Positions 17,322-25,439 of a stretch of 64,000 bases of DNA are shown here, in pieces. How positions within the stretch are numbered: position 1 is the first letter of the stretch; each line of letters opens with the position of its first letter. Both the position numbers and the translations under genes were made by a program. The notes beneath the pieces were generated by a model that was not told the DNA's origin, did no database searches, and worked only from the letters and a program-made list of their open reading frames with translations. Source of the DNA: Dictyobacter aurantiacus (GTDB taxonomy: Bacteria > Chloroflexota > Ktedonobacteria > Ktedonobacterales > Ktedonobacteraceae); NCBI RefSeq assembly GCF_003967515.1, contig NZ_BIFQ01000001.1:310001-374000 (forward strand). Direction: 5' to 3'.

Positions 17322-17414
17322 CTCTTAGCTCGACTTTGTACAAAAGTAGCAAAATAAGCTCCCAGAATACGATGATCCAGATCCTTCCTTAGCTCAAAGA
17401 ATGAAAAATGTACA

Positions 17415-17527
17415 AAGTCGATCTTCCGTCACTCTGGGGGCACTCATATGCCCCACACGCGCGGCGGCTACGCAGCCGCCGCGCGTGTGGGGCGAGCACG
17501 GGCAATCAGGTCGATGGAAGTAGACAC
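17415..17527. repeat. Palindromic element copy with 19-bp GC-rich hairpin
   Basis: Perfect 19-nt arms at 17451-17469 and 17474-17492 (loop ACGC), containing CCCCACACGCGCGGCGG. The left side carries CTTCCGTCACTCTGGGGGCA, related on the opposite strand to the right end of the copy at 43910, so this looks like a rearranged member. It lies 180 bp before the kinase gene. Confidence 0.7.
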
Positions 17528-17705
17528 ATTCTTAGAGGCAAAAAAAATCTTAAACCGGAGGGCGATCCAAGGCTATCTTTAGCCAGTGCCAAACAAAATG
17601 TCTATTCTCGCGCTTCTCCCCCTTATGCATTGCCTATAAATCGGATATAATTTCAGTTGAGATGATGACATACTCACAATACGGCCTCTCATTCAAAGGA
17701 TGCGC

Positions 17706-19796
17706 ATGGTGAACGATAAATTATTAGGTAGCCAGCTCGGCAGTTATGTCCTCGTGGAGGTATTGGGTCACGGGGCCTTTGGCAGCGTCTACCTGGGCAG
17801 GCACTTTCTGCTGGAACATAAGCCTCCAGTAGCGGTCAAGGTCTTAAATACAACCTTGAATACTCAGGAGGAAATCGACCGTTTTTTCCAGGAGGCGGTG
17901 ATCCTTGATAAATTGACCCATCCCAATATTCTTCCCATAATCGATGCCAATCTGTACGAGGGCTATCCCTTTTTTGTGGCGGAGTACGCCCCTGGCGGAT
18001 CTTTGCGCGATCGCTTAGATGCTCTCAATGGCTCTCCCATGCCATTAATGGATGCGATGCACATCCTTAACCAGGTGGGGCAGGCTCTACAGCACGCCCA
18101 TGATCTGGATATCGTCCACCGGGATTTAAAACCGGCTAATATCCTGTTCAATGCCGAAGGGGATACGGTGCTGGCCGATTTTGGTATCGCCATCCAGGTT
18201 CAGAAAACGCGCCGCGTGGATGAGATCGGGACCCCTCCTTATATGTCGCCAGAGCAGTTTAAGGGGAAGATCAGTAAGAAAAGCGATCAGTATGCACTGG
18301 GATGTGTGGCTTATGAACTGCTGACGGGACAGCAGCTCTTTGTGGCTGATGACCCCTATACTATCGGTTACAAGCATATCTATGAGCAACCTGTCCTGCC
18401 CAGCGAACTGAACCCGAATATTCCACCCTCGATCGAGGAAGTCATTTTAAAAGCACTGGCAAAAGAGCGCGATGATCGTTTTGAGAATGTGGCCGATTTT
18501 GTGATCGCTTTGCGGGAAGCTTTCGGGTTGCCAATAACCGAGAGTACGCCACTCCCACCGCTGCAATCGCCGCCTCCGGTATCTCCACCGTCCATGCAAA
18601 AAACCCCGGTGAAGCGACTCAACCCACTGCCTGATCCACATCGCACCCAGGCTGAAGGCAGCGGTGGCCTGGGACAGAGCTCTCTTCGTCCTCCGGCGCA
18701 GACGCCGATCGCGAATCGGGCGCAACGTTCACAGGGGCGCAACACGAGTAGCAATCCCGCGCGTACGACGCTGGCCTGGTCTGTTACAACGGGGCTGGAT
18801 CATACCTATTATTCGGAGCCTGCGGTGCTTAACAGCGTGGTCTATGCGGGAACTTACACCACCAACGTTGATAATCCCCATAAAGAGGCCAATCAGTTGC
18901 GCGCACTGGATGCGCTGACGGGACAGCAGCTATGGGCAGTAAACACACACTATGGCATTTATGATGCGCCTGTCATTTCCAACGGGATCGTCTACGTCTG
19001 TACCGGCAATATTAATCTACCTGGTGAGATCTACGCAGTGGATGCCGCCTCAGGAGAGGTGCGCTGGTCCTTCCCTACCGATGAATTTATTAAAGTGCGG
19101 CCAACGGTCGCCAACGACATCGTCTATGCCTATCCAGATCATGCCGTCTACGCCCTCGACGCCAATAGTGGACGCGAGATATGGGCCGTCACGGTCAAGG
19201 CCGGGCTGGCTCACCGTCCTGTTATCGCCAGTGGCCATATGTATCTGATTACAGAGCGTGGCATTTGCTATGAACTGGATGCTTTGACCGGGCAAAAGCT
19301 GGAGACGTACGCCGATATGGGGGAGATCCTGGCAGCCGAGACGACCGTTACAGGCATTAATTGCCTCTGCTTCGCCGATGGCGAACTTTACGCCATGGAC
19401 ATGCAGAAACAGCAGCGCGTCTGGGCGACCCGACTCGATATCCAGATCTCGGGTGACCTGATCCTTAGAAATGGCGTCGCCTATGTTGGCTCACATGGAG
19501 GCTTTGTCGGTGACTCAGCCAACACAAAGCTACACGCCATCGATACAACCAATGGCAAGATCCTCTGGGTCGCTCATCTGAGACATGAAATTGAATCAGC
19601 TCCAGTGATCGCTGATAACAATATCGTCTATGTCAGTACCTTTGGACGCGAGCTCTATGCTATCGATAGCCACAATGGCCACATCCTCTTTACGTCGAAG
19701 ATCGGTCGGGGTCGCATCAATCGACCGGCTGCCGAACAGGGAATGATCTTTGTGAGTACCGGAGAGATGCACGCCCTACAGATCAGTAATCCCTGA
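17706..19796 (+). CDS. Cytosolic Ser/Thr protein kinase with C-terminal PQQ-like beta-propeller
   Basis: Hanks-type kinase with domains in order: kinase (~1-275), a Pro/Ser-rich linker (~280-355) and a PQQ-like propeller (~360 to the end) with repeats such as NSVVYAGTY, LRALDALTGQQLWAV and LYAIDSHNGHILF. From the ATG at 17706, catalytic elements are VAVK (Lys45), HRDLKPAN (Asp140) and DFG (158-160), so the kinase should be active. No hydrophobic segment separates kinase and propeller, unlike many sensor kinases, so the propeller is cytoplasmic and may bind partner proteins or a ligand inside the cell. AAAGG lies 6 nt before 17706; an ATG at 17700 would overlap it. A TATAAT at ~17644 may be the -10. 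Confidence 0.9.
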   Translation: MVNDKLLGSQLGSYVLVEVLGHGAFGSVYLGRHFLLEHKPPVAVKVLNTTLNTQEEIDRFFQEAVILDKLTHPNILPIIDANLYEGYPFFVAEYAPGGSLRDRLDALNGSPMPLMDAMHILNQVGQALQHAHDLDIVHRDLKPANILFNAEGDTVLADFGIAIQVQKTRRVDEIGTPPYMSPEQFKGKISKKSDQYALGCVAYELLTGQQLFVADDPYTIGYKHIYEQPVLPSELNPNIPPSIEEVILKALAKERDDRFENVADFVIALREAFGLPITESTPLPPLQSPPPVSPPSMQKTPVKRLNPLPDPHRTQAEGSGGLGQSSLRPPAQTPIANRAQRSQGRNTSSNPARTTLAWSVTTGLDHTYYSEPAVLNSVVYAGTYTTNVDNPHKEANQLRALDALTGQQLWAVNTHYGIYDAPVISNGIVYVCTGNINLPGEIYAVDAASGEVRWSFPTDEFIKVRPTVANDIVYAYPDHAVYALDANSGREIWAVTVKAGLAHRPVIASGHMYLITERGICYELDALTGQKLETYADMGEILAAETTVTGINCLCFADGELYAMDMQKQQRVWATRLDIQISGDLILRNGVAYVGSHGGFVGDSANTKLHAIDTTNGKILWVAHLRHEIESAPVIADNNIVYVSTFGRELYAIDSHNGHILFTSKIGRGRINRPAAEQGMIFVSTGEMHALQISNP

Positions 19797-19878
19797 CCTT
19801 GCCGCGATACACCAGTATCTGATACATGTCACTGATGTACTACGATGTTTATAGGTAGGAAGTATAATTACGACGCTT

Positions 19879-19916
19879 CTGGTGAAGATTGACATATCCC
19901 GGGTCATCTTCACCAG
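19879..19916. terminator. Terminator hairpin between convergent kinase and thioredoxin genes
   Basis: Perfect arms CTGGTGAAGAT (19879-19889) and ATCTTCACCAG (19906-19916) with a 16-nt loop, midway between the convergent genes, so probably shared by both. Confidence 0.7.
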
Positions 19917-19977
19917 TTCAGTATAATTCACCGTCTATGCCATTAATGGAACAGCCTCATAAAGCATAACCCGCGGA

Positions 19978-20343
19978 TCAAGCGCAACCATGTTCGGCCA
20001 GGGTCTGGTCGATCAGGTGCTGCAGGCGCCGAGGCTGGGGCCCGATGTAGCGAGCGATCTCCTGCCCGTGATGGAAAACGATCAGGGTCGGCATTCCTTG
20101 CACGTGGTAAGCAGATGGAATGCGGGTATGCTGATCGCAATCAAGCCTGGCAAAGCGGAGCTTACCCGCGAACTGCTCGCTGAGTTGCTGATAGACCGGG
20201 TCCAGATTGCGGCATGGAGGGCACCATGTCGCCCAGAAATCAACAATCACAGGTTGAGAGGACTGAAGTACCTTCTCCACGAAATCCTGGTCTCCAACCA
20301 CAAACAGATTCTCATGCGCGCCAATAACATCATGTACCTGCAT
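19978..20343 (-). CDS. Thioredoxin
   Basis: A 121-residue thioredoxin-fold protein with the active site WCPPC (C41 and C44) in FWATWCPPCRNLDP, the cis-proline segment GMPTLIVFHHG, and an N-terminal extension of ~15 residues. The Pro-Pro dipeptide differs from the classical GP of TrxA and may alter redox potential. The real start is ATG 20343: upstream codons that would extend it to 20361 encode KRKK because they overlap the AAAAGGA ribosome site. It is divergent from the SoxR-like regulator and reads from a promoter with a 19-bp spacer containing a SoxR-box-like palindrome, suggesting oxidant-induced expression. Confidence 0.9.
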   Translation of the reverse strand: MQVHDVIGAHENLFVVGDQDFVEKVLQSSQPVIVDFWATWCPPCRNLDPVYQQLSEQFAGKLRFARLDCDQHTRIPSAYHVQGMPTLIVFHHGQEIARYIGPQPRRLQHLIDQTLAEHGCA

Positions 20344-20417
20344 AGCTTTTTTCCTTTTCACGTACGATAACTCTCATGATACTTGCGACTTCAGCGTACA
20401 AAGTCTACAATAACAGC

Positions 20418-20448
20418 AGTGTACATGTTCAAGTTAACTTGAAGTCAA
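20418..20448 (-). promoter_or_regulatory. MerR-type promoter with SoxR-box-like operator
   Basis: On the minus strand, TTGACT (20443-20448) and TACACT (20418-20423) are separated by 19 bp, the long spacer that MerR-family activators correct. The spacer contains most of the perfect palindrome TTCAAGTTAACTTGAA (20428-20443), which shares its CAAGTTAACTTG core with the E. coli SoxR operator. It is oriented to drive the thioredoxin gene; the MerR gene starts 30 bp away on the other strand. Confidence 0.8.
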
Positions 20449-20473
20449 GCCCACGTAAAGGACTATTTTCTAA

Positions 20474-20932
20474 ATGGAAGAACTGACGATTAGCCAGGTC
20501 GCGGCAAAGGCCGGTCTGCGCCCATCTGCGATTCGCTATTATGAGAGCATCAATGTCTTACCGGCCCCACGGCGCATCAGCGGACAACGGCGCTATGATC
20601 CAGCGGTATTAGATCACCTGGCTTTTATTCAGATAGCGCAGAAACTGGGATTCTCGCTCACCGAGATTCAGTTTCTCTTTGAACAGCGGGGAGAGGAGAC
20701 GCCGCTGGCAGATTACTGGCAGAACGTGGCCCGACAGAAGCTGACTGAAGTTGATGCCTTGATACGGCAGGCGACGCATATCAAACATATGCTGATCCAG
20801 GGGATGCGCTGCAACTGTCCCAACCTGTCGGATTGTATCAATTGTGTGCTCACCAATTGCCAGTCCTCCACCCAACAGGCGGGACAGCTGCGCTTAAACG
20901 TGCTGCACCCCAACGGCCACCCGGAACCTTAG
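20474..20932 (+). CDS. SoxR-like redox-sensing MerR family regulator
   Basis: MerR-type transcription regulator of 152 residues. The winged helix-turn-helix is ISQVAAKAGLRPSAIRYYES followed by ISGQRRYDPAVLDHLAFI, then a dimerisation helix (~80-108). The C-terminal cluster has C113, C115 and C121 in the SoxR spacing C-x-C-x5-C, with further cysteines C124 and C129. SoxR proper has another cysteine three residues earlier, here Gly110; C124 could replace it as the fourth [2Fe-2S] ligand. With the SoxR-box-like operator next to it, a redox-cycling-agent or oxidant sensor controlling thioredoxin is likely. The stop overlaps the convergent MFS stop by 4 bp. Confidence 0.82.
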   Translation: MEELTISQVAAKAGLRPSAIRYYESINVLPAPRRISGQRRYDPAVLDHLAFIQIAQKLGFSLTEIQFLFEQRGEETPLADYWQNVARQKLTEVDALIRQATHIKHMLIQGMRCNCPNLSDCINCVLTNCQSSTQQAGQLRLNVLHPNGHPEP

Positions 20933-22221
20933 GTGGCGGTGCTGATCCTGGCTTTGAACAGGCTCGGGACCAGGGCAACGATAATCAGGGTAGAAACCAT
21001 ACAGGCGATCCCACCACTGATAACCGAAAACTGCGTTGTGGTTAAACCGGCCACCAGGCCGGACTCAAATTGTCCAAGCATGGGTCCCCCGACCACGAAC
21101 ATCGCCGTTACAGCTCCCATACGGCCACGGAACTCATCAGGGGTTGTCAATTGCACCAACAGGTGACGCAACACCATACTGACCATATCGGCGGCCCCGG
21201 CCCCAGCCAGTAACAGAGCAGACAGCCACAGCGGTCCAGGCGCAATTCCAAATAGAATGATGCAGATTCCCCAACCCATGATTGCCAGCACAACACCCAT
21301 GCCCTGACGGGCGATGCGACTGATCTTTCCCGTCAACGGCGTCAGAGCCACAGCACCAAAGGAAATAGAGCCGAGTAAGATACCCAGACCCTGCGGCCCG
21401 ACATGTAAAATATCGCTGGCATAAACGGGTAGCAGCGCTTTCGGCGAACCAAAGAGGGTAGCAAAGAAATCCAACGAGAGAACCGCCAGCAGAAGTGGAT
21501 GGGTGCGCAGAAAACGAAGCCCATCGCGCATACCGCCCCAGCCAGCCTGAGCACGCTTCTCCAATGGAATACGCGGGACAACCATCAACAATAATGAAAC
21601 GATGACGATACAATACGAAAAAACATCCAACCAGTAGGTGTTCACGACACCAATCTGGGCAATGGCCAGTCCACCTAACGTGGAGCCACCAATCATCGTT
21701 ACCTGCATCATAACGGTATTGAGCGAGACGGCATTTGCTATCTGTTCAGGAGGCACCAGCGAAGGGATCATCGATTGCCGCGAGGGAAATTCAAAGGCCG
21801 AGACGGTGGCTGAAATCAGTACCACACCGCAAAAAATAGCGATATTAATGATCTTAAATGCCGTCGAGAGAGCCAGAATCGCTGAGGCAGTCGCCAGAAT
21901 CACCTCGACGATCAATAGCAGTTTACGACGATCAAAAGTATCAGCCAGCACTCCACCAACCAGTGAGAAGATAAGCCGTGGAATGGCCTGCAATAACCCG
22001 ATAACACCCAGCATGACCGCCGAGTGCGTTAACTGGTAAACCTGCCATGAGACAGCAACGACCTGCATCTGGGTACCAGTCGAGGAAAGCAGTTCCCCCC
22101 AAAAAAAGAGAGCGAAATTGCGATTGCGCAATACGCTCCACTGGCCTGGCACTTTGCTGACCGCCGTTTGATCAGCAGCCGTAGCTCGCGGTGTTGCATC
22201 TCTTTGTGATTTGAGTGTCAT
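20929..22221 (-). CDS. MFS exporter (EntS/MFS_3-like)
   Basis: Twelve-helix major facilitator of 430 residues. It opens with VLRNRNFALFFWGELLSSTGTQMQ and has the loop 2-3 motif GGVLADTFDRRKLLL, both typical of the EntS-like MFS_3 group, which exports siderophores, macrolides or other small molecules. The second half repeats the pattern (LPVYASDILHVGPQGLGILL). It is convergent and overlapping with the SoxR-like regulator; since SoxR-type regulators often control efflux, a functional link is possible, but the orientation gives no shared promoter. Substrate unknown. Confidence 0.87.
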   Translation of the reverse strand: MTLKSQRDATPRATAADQTAVSKVPGQWSVLRNRNFALFFWGELLSSTGTQMQVVAVSWQVYQLTHSAVMLGVIGLLQAIPRLIFSLVGGVLADTFDRRKLLLIVEVILATASAILALSTAFKIINIAIFCGVVLISATVSAFEFPSRQSMIPSLVPPEQIANAVSLNTVMMQVTMIGGSTLGGLAIAQIGVVNTYWLDVFSYCIVIVSLLLMVVPRIPLEKRAQAGWGGMRDGLRFLRTHPLLLAVLSLDFFATLFGSPKALLPVYASDILHVGPQGLGILLGSISFGAVALTPLTGKISRIARQGMGVVLAIMGWGICIILFGIAPGPLWLSALLLAGAGAADMVSMVLRHLLVQLTTPDEFRGRMGAVTAMFVVGGPMLGQFESGLVAGLTTTQFSVISGGIACMVSTLIIVALVPSLFKARISTAT

Positions 22222-22349
22222 AGCATGTCCAACTCTAGCCAGAAAAATACAACCATAGAAAAATACTTTTTAAGTATACCATGGACGTTCTTCATAGTTG
22301 AGTCTTTTAGAGTTTCTTGAAAACTGCACACGCTTTTCTAGAAATAGCA

Positions 22350-22643
22350 TCAGGCGTTGAACGTTGTCGGAAGGACGATCACTTCTTGTCCCGGACTCAG
22401 TACGGTCTTCAGGCCTTCATTGCCGCTGATAAGCTGGTTATTCACAAAGATTCTGACATGTTCGCGAATAGCACCCTGTTCGGTGCAGAGGCGCTCCCAG
22501 ACGAGAGGATGTTCTTTATGTAAAGCGTTCAACAGTTGCTCAACCGTCTCTGCTTCAACTGTGATCTGGCTCTTGCCTCCGCTATAGGCACTCAATGTGG
22601 AGGGCAGGCGCAGGGTCGCGGTTACCTTTGCTGAATCGCTCAT
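22350..22643 (-). CDS. MoaD/ThiS-like ubiquitin-fold protein lacking the C-terminal diglycine
   Basis: The 97-residue protein follows the MoaD/ThiS beta-grasp pattern: LRLPSTLSAYSGG, then TVEQLLNALHKEHP, VRIFVNNQLIS and SPGQEVIVLPTTFNA. MoaD and ThiS end in Gly-Gly, which is adenylated and thiocarboxylated; here the natural stop follows PTTFNA, so this protein cannot be a conventional sulfur carrier unless it is processed. It may act as a binding module. Start 22643 has AAAGGGG about 8 nt upstream. It stands alone with no MoeB/ThiF-like gene. Confidence 0.75.
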   Translation of the reverse strand: MSDSAKVTATLRLPSTLSAYSGGKSQITVEAETVEQLLNALHKEHPLVWERLCTEQGAIREHVRIFVNNQLISGNEGLKTVLSPGQEVIVLPTTFNA

Positions 22644-22825
22644 AGACACCCCTTTAAATAGTTCAAACAATAGCTTTTTTGGTGGTATTTACATACAAAA
22701 AGCACAGGCATATACACTGTCTTCTCAGGCTTGGTGAAAGTATACGAGTAAGCGCTCGGGATTGCAAGCCTCCTATGATAGAGACGGGATACTCTCCTCT
22801 TGTTGAGGTACCTGGATGCCGCCAA

Positions 22826-22890
22826 TTTTTATATTGGTGCATCATGCATCAGAGGCGCATTTGCGTCCCTGACGCACCAATATAAAAATG
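22826..22890. repeat. Palindromic element copy with TTGGTGC arms
   Basis: Perfect 16-nt arms ATTTTTATATTGGTGC (22826-22841) and complement (22875-22890) enclose a 33-nt region with its own imperfect stem around AGGCGCATTTGCGTCCCT. The arm contains the TTGGTGC core shared with copies at 6855, 30536, 37424 and 43940. Confidence 0.75.
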
Positions 22891-22923
22891 ACATTCGCAC
22901 GCTTCAAGTATGAAAATATATAC

Positions 22924-23003
22924 CGTCCGCACAGTTCTAAGAGGTGGTACATCGTGGGCGCGGATACGCCCACGATGTACCACCTCTTAGAACTGTGCGG
23001 ACG
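22924..23003. repeat. Palindromic element copy with perfect 37-bp arms
   Basis: Perfect 37-nt arms at 22924-22960 and 22967-23003 around the 6-nt loop CGGATA, making an 80-nt hairpin. The right arm runs into GCGGACGCCCGTGTGGG, the right flank found beside copies at 30536 and 43940. It lies between the MoaD-like and HTH genes, just upstream of the latter's promoter. Confidence 0.85.
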
Positions 23004-23059
23004 CCCGTGTGGGAACGCTCACGTATGCTAATAGTGTGCAGACAAACCCATACATTGTG

Positions 23060-23089
23060 TTGACATGTCACAACATAATTTGCTATACT
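23060..23089 (+). promoter_or_regulatory. Promoter of the HTH-map unit with palindrome on the -35
   Basis: TTGACA (23060-23065) and TATACT (23084-23089) are separated by 18 bp. The perfect palindrome TGACATGTCA (23061-23070) overlaps the -35 box, a plausible operator for the HTH protein encoded 43 bp downstream. Confidence 0.7.
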
Positions 23090-23131
23090 GAATACAGAGA
23101 AAGTCGAATTGAGAAAATCGAGGTGCTGATC

Positions 23132-23449
23132 ATGACCATTTCTTGCCAACTACGTCTGATGCTGGCTAGAGCAAATGTTGAGCGAGCCAGGCTGGGCGAA
23201 CCCGCGTTGAGTTTGCGTCGGCTTGCCGATGAGAGCGGAGTATCATTAAGTGTGCTCGCGGCTCTGCACACGGGAAAGAGCCAGCGTATCGACTATACGA
23301 CGATTGATCATCTCCTCACGTACTTTAGCCGCTATTTTCGGGTCACCACCGATGATCTTCTGAACTGGGAGTTCCCGCCAGAGCGTGAGAAATCACGGCA
23401 ATATTCAGAATATGACAGGGACGCAACCCAGAAATCATCATACGCGTGA
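23132..23449 (+). CDS. Small Cro/C1-type helix-turn-helix protein
   Basis: A 105-residue protein with an HTH of the HTH_26/XRE kind: LSLRRLADESGVSLSVLAAL at 27-46, followed by the helix containing TTIDHLLTYFSRYFRVTTDDLL, which matches the usual ILxxLCxxLxxxxxDLL end of this group. The remaining ~25 residues are polar. ATG 23132 has GAGGTG 7 nt upstream; the frame stays open further upstream only because of the repeat region. Methionine aminopeptidase follows after 28 bp, so the two are probably co-transcribed; autoregulation through the palindrome at its promoter is an inference. Confidence 0.78.
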   Translation: MTISCQLRLMLARANVERARLGEPALSLRRLADESGVSLSVLAALHTGKSQRIDYTTIDHLLTYFSRYFRVTTDDLLNWEFPPEREKSRQYSEYDRDATQKSSYA

Positions 23450-23477
23450 CCCGCTTTCCATGTAAAAAGAGGATAAT

Positions 23478-24266
23478 ATGGCAATTTTACTCAAATCTCG
23501 CAAAGAGATCGATAAATTACGCGAAGCGGGACGCCTGGTTGCCCAGACGTTTGAAGTGCTTCGCCCCTATGTAAAACCTGGTACAACCACGGCCGAACTA
23601 GACAAGATTGCGGAGGATTTTATCCGCAGTCACAATGCTACTCCAATATATAAAGGATATGGTGGTCATCCCGGCGGCAACGGGCGGCCCGCTATTCCAC
23701 CATTTCCCGGCACGATCTGCGCTTCAGTCAACGAGGTAATCTGTCACGGTATCCCCAGCGACAAACAGGTGCTGCAGGATGGAGATATCATTGGTGTCGA
23801 TATTGGTGTCATCCTCAATGGCTGGGTCGGAGATTCCTGCATGACCTATGCCGTCGGCAACGTCGATGAGGAATCACAGCGCCTGATGGAGGTCACTCGC
23901 AAGAGTATGGAACTGGGCATTGAACAGGCGCGCCACGGCAATCACCTGGGTGATATCGGAGCGGCCATCCAGACCTACGCGGAATCCCACGGGTTCTCCG
24001 TTGTGCGCGACCTGGTAGGACACGGCGTAGGACGCTCACTGCATGAAGATCCCAATGTCCCTCACTTTGGCCGTCCCGGCACCAATAAGCGTATTCAGAA
24101 GGGTATGGTCTTCACGATTGAGCCAATGATCAACGTTGGCACCTATAAAACCGAAACCCTGGCCGACCGCTGGACCATTGTGACCGCTGACCGCAAGCGC
24201 TCAGCCCAGTACGAACATAGTCTGGCCATCACCGATGGCGCTCCTGAACTGTTGACCGTACTATAA
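23478..24266 (+). CDS. map: Methionine aminopeptidase, type I
   Basis: Removes the N-terminal methionine from new proteins in the cytoplasm. The 262-residue length fits type I. Metal ligands are D108, D119, H182, E215 and E246, with substrate-binding H90 in EVICHGIP. A loop after residue 60 (GYGGHPGGNGRPAIPPFPG) is longer and more Gly/Pro-rich than in E. coli MAP. It follows the small HTH gene closely instead of lying in the common secY-adk-map ribosomal cluster, so it may be an additional copy in the genome. Confidence 0.93.
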   Translation: MAILLKSRKEIDKLREAGRLVAQTFEVLRPYVKPGTTTAELDKIAEDFIRSHNATPIYKGYGGHPGGNGRPAIPPFPGTICASVNEVICHGIPSDKQVLQDGDIIGVDIGVILNGWVGDSCMTYAVGNVDEESQRLMEVTRKSMELGIEQARHGNHLGDIGAAIQTYAESHGFSVVRDLVGHGVGRSLHEDPNVPHFGRPGTNKRIQKGMVFTIEPMINVGTYKTETLADRWTIVTADRKRSAQYEHSLAITDGAPELLTVL

Positions 24267-24276
24267 ACAAACATGC

Positions 24277-24300
24277 GCGCAGCCCGGACCTGGGCTGCGC
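24277..24300. terminator. Terminator hairpin after map
   Basis: Perfect arms GCGCAGCCC (24277-24285) and GGGCTGCGC (24292-24300), between the convergent map and alcohol dehydrogenase genes. Confidence 0.65.
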
Positions 24301-24330
24301 TGCCTCATCGCAGATAAAGTACACCCGACT

Positions 24331-25386
24331 TTATTCCCAGACAATGGCGACCTTGCCGGTCTTGCCACTATCAAAGGTTTCGTAGGCTTCGCGCGCCTGG
24401 TCCAGGGTAAAGCGATGGGTGACCATGATGTCGGGATGCAGCTTCCAGCGTACCAGGTGCTCGACCAGCTCTTCCATTTGCTGGATACTACAGACCCAGG
24501 AACCAAAGAGGCTAAGCTGTTTGTGGATCAAGAGCGGGCTGGGCGCAAAGGAGACGGTCCCCCCTTCTCCCACATAGACGACGCGGCCCCACTCGCGAGC
24601 GGCCTCCAGGCACAGGTGGCGCGCATCGGCGTTGCCGGAACAGTCGATCGCGACCTCAAATCCTTCGTCGTTGGTTTTGGTCTGCAACTGCTCCAACACC
24701 GCATGCCCCTCTTCCGGACCCACAACCTCCGCGATACCTAATTGGCGGGCCAGTTCCCGACGCTCGGGCATGTACTCCACGCCAACAACACGCGCCCCCA
24801 TTGCCTGGCAGAGCAGGGCCACACCCAGACCTACCGGACCAAGTCCAGTGACAAGCACCGCGTCCCGGCCCGAAACGCCGGCGCGCACACAGGCCGCGTA
24901 AGCCGTGCCGACTCCACATGCCACCATGGCCCCGTCAAGATATGTCAGTTCATCAGGCAGGGCGACCAGGGTACGTTCCTCGGCTAGCAAGAAATCAGCA
25001 TGTCCACCATTGCGCTGCCAGCCATAAGCGGCCCGTCCATTTTGCTCTTGCGTACAGCTGATCATCCAGCCGCTACGGCAATTATGACAGACACCACAGC
25101 CGGCAATATGATAGAGCACCACCCGATCACCCGCCTTGAAGCGCTGCACTCCCGCTCCCACTTTCTCAATGATGCCGCACGGCTCATGGCCGGCGATCAC
25201 CCCTTTATAGGCTTCAGGCCCTACACCCTGATCCGTGGGACGATAGATGGCGCGCAGATCACTACCACACAGGGATGATGCCTTCATGCGTACCAGCACC
25301 TGCCCATGCCCCGGCTTCGGAACCTCAAAATCGCGCATCTCGACTCGCCGATTTCCCGGTAAAACGACACCCTTCATTGTTGTCAT
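24331..25386 (-). CDS. Zinc-dependent medium-chain alcohol dehydrogenase
   Basis: NAD(P)-dependent MDR-family dehydrogenase, 351 residues. Catalytic zinc ligands C40 (SSLCGSD), H67 and E68 (GHEPCG) and all four structural-zinc cysteines C97, C100, C103 and C111 are present, as is the Rossmann motif GLGPVGLG. The closest named relatives in pattern are threonine/sorbitol-type dehydrogenases, but the substrate is not predictable. The start at 25386 has AAAGGAG 12 nt upstream. It is downstream of the BtuC/BtuD genes with a 53-bp gap and no visible terminator, so it may be read through from the cobalamin-riboswitch transcript. Confidence 0.9.
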   Translation of the reverse strand: MTTMKGVVLPGNRRVEMRDFEVPKPGHGQVLVRMKASSLCGSDLRAIYRPTDQGVGPEAYKGVIAGHEPCGIIEKVGAGVQRFKAGDRVVLYHIAGCGVCHNCRSGWMISCTQEQNGRAAYGWQRNGGHADFLLAEERTLVALPDELTYLDGAMVACGVGTAYAACVRAGVSGRDAVLVTGLGPVGLGVALLCQAMGARVVGVEYMPERRELARQLGIAEVVGPEEGHAVLEQLQTKTNDEGFEVAIDCSGNADARHLCLEAAREWGRVVYVGEGGTVSFAPSPLLIHKQLSLFGSWVCSIQQMEELVEHLVRWKLHPDIMVTHRFTLDQAREAYETFDSGKTGKVAIVWE

Positions 25387-25439
25387 GATAAAAACAGACT
25401 CCTTTCGTAATGCCTGATCTTCATCATACAACAATTTAT

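Noticed and set aside
22826-23003. Possible CRISPR or integron attC array in the clustered palindromes
   Set aside because: The repeats are not direct repeats with uniform spacers, there are no cas genes or integrase, and the conserved ends do not match attC R boxes.
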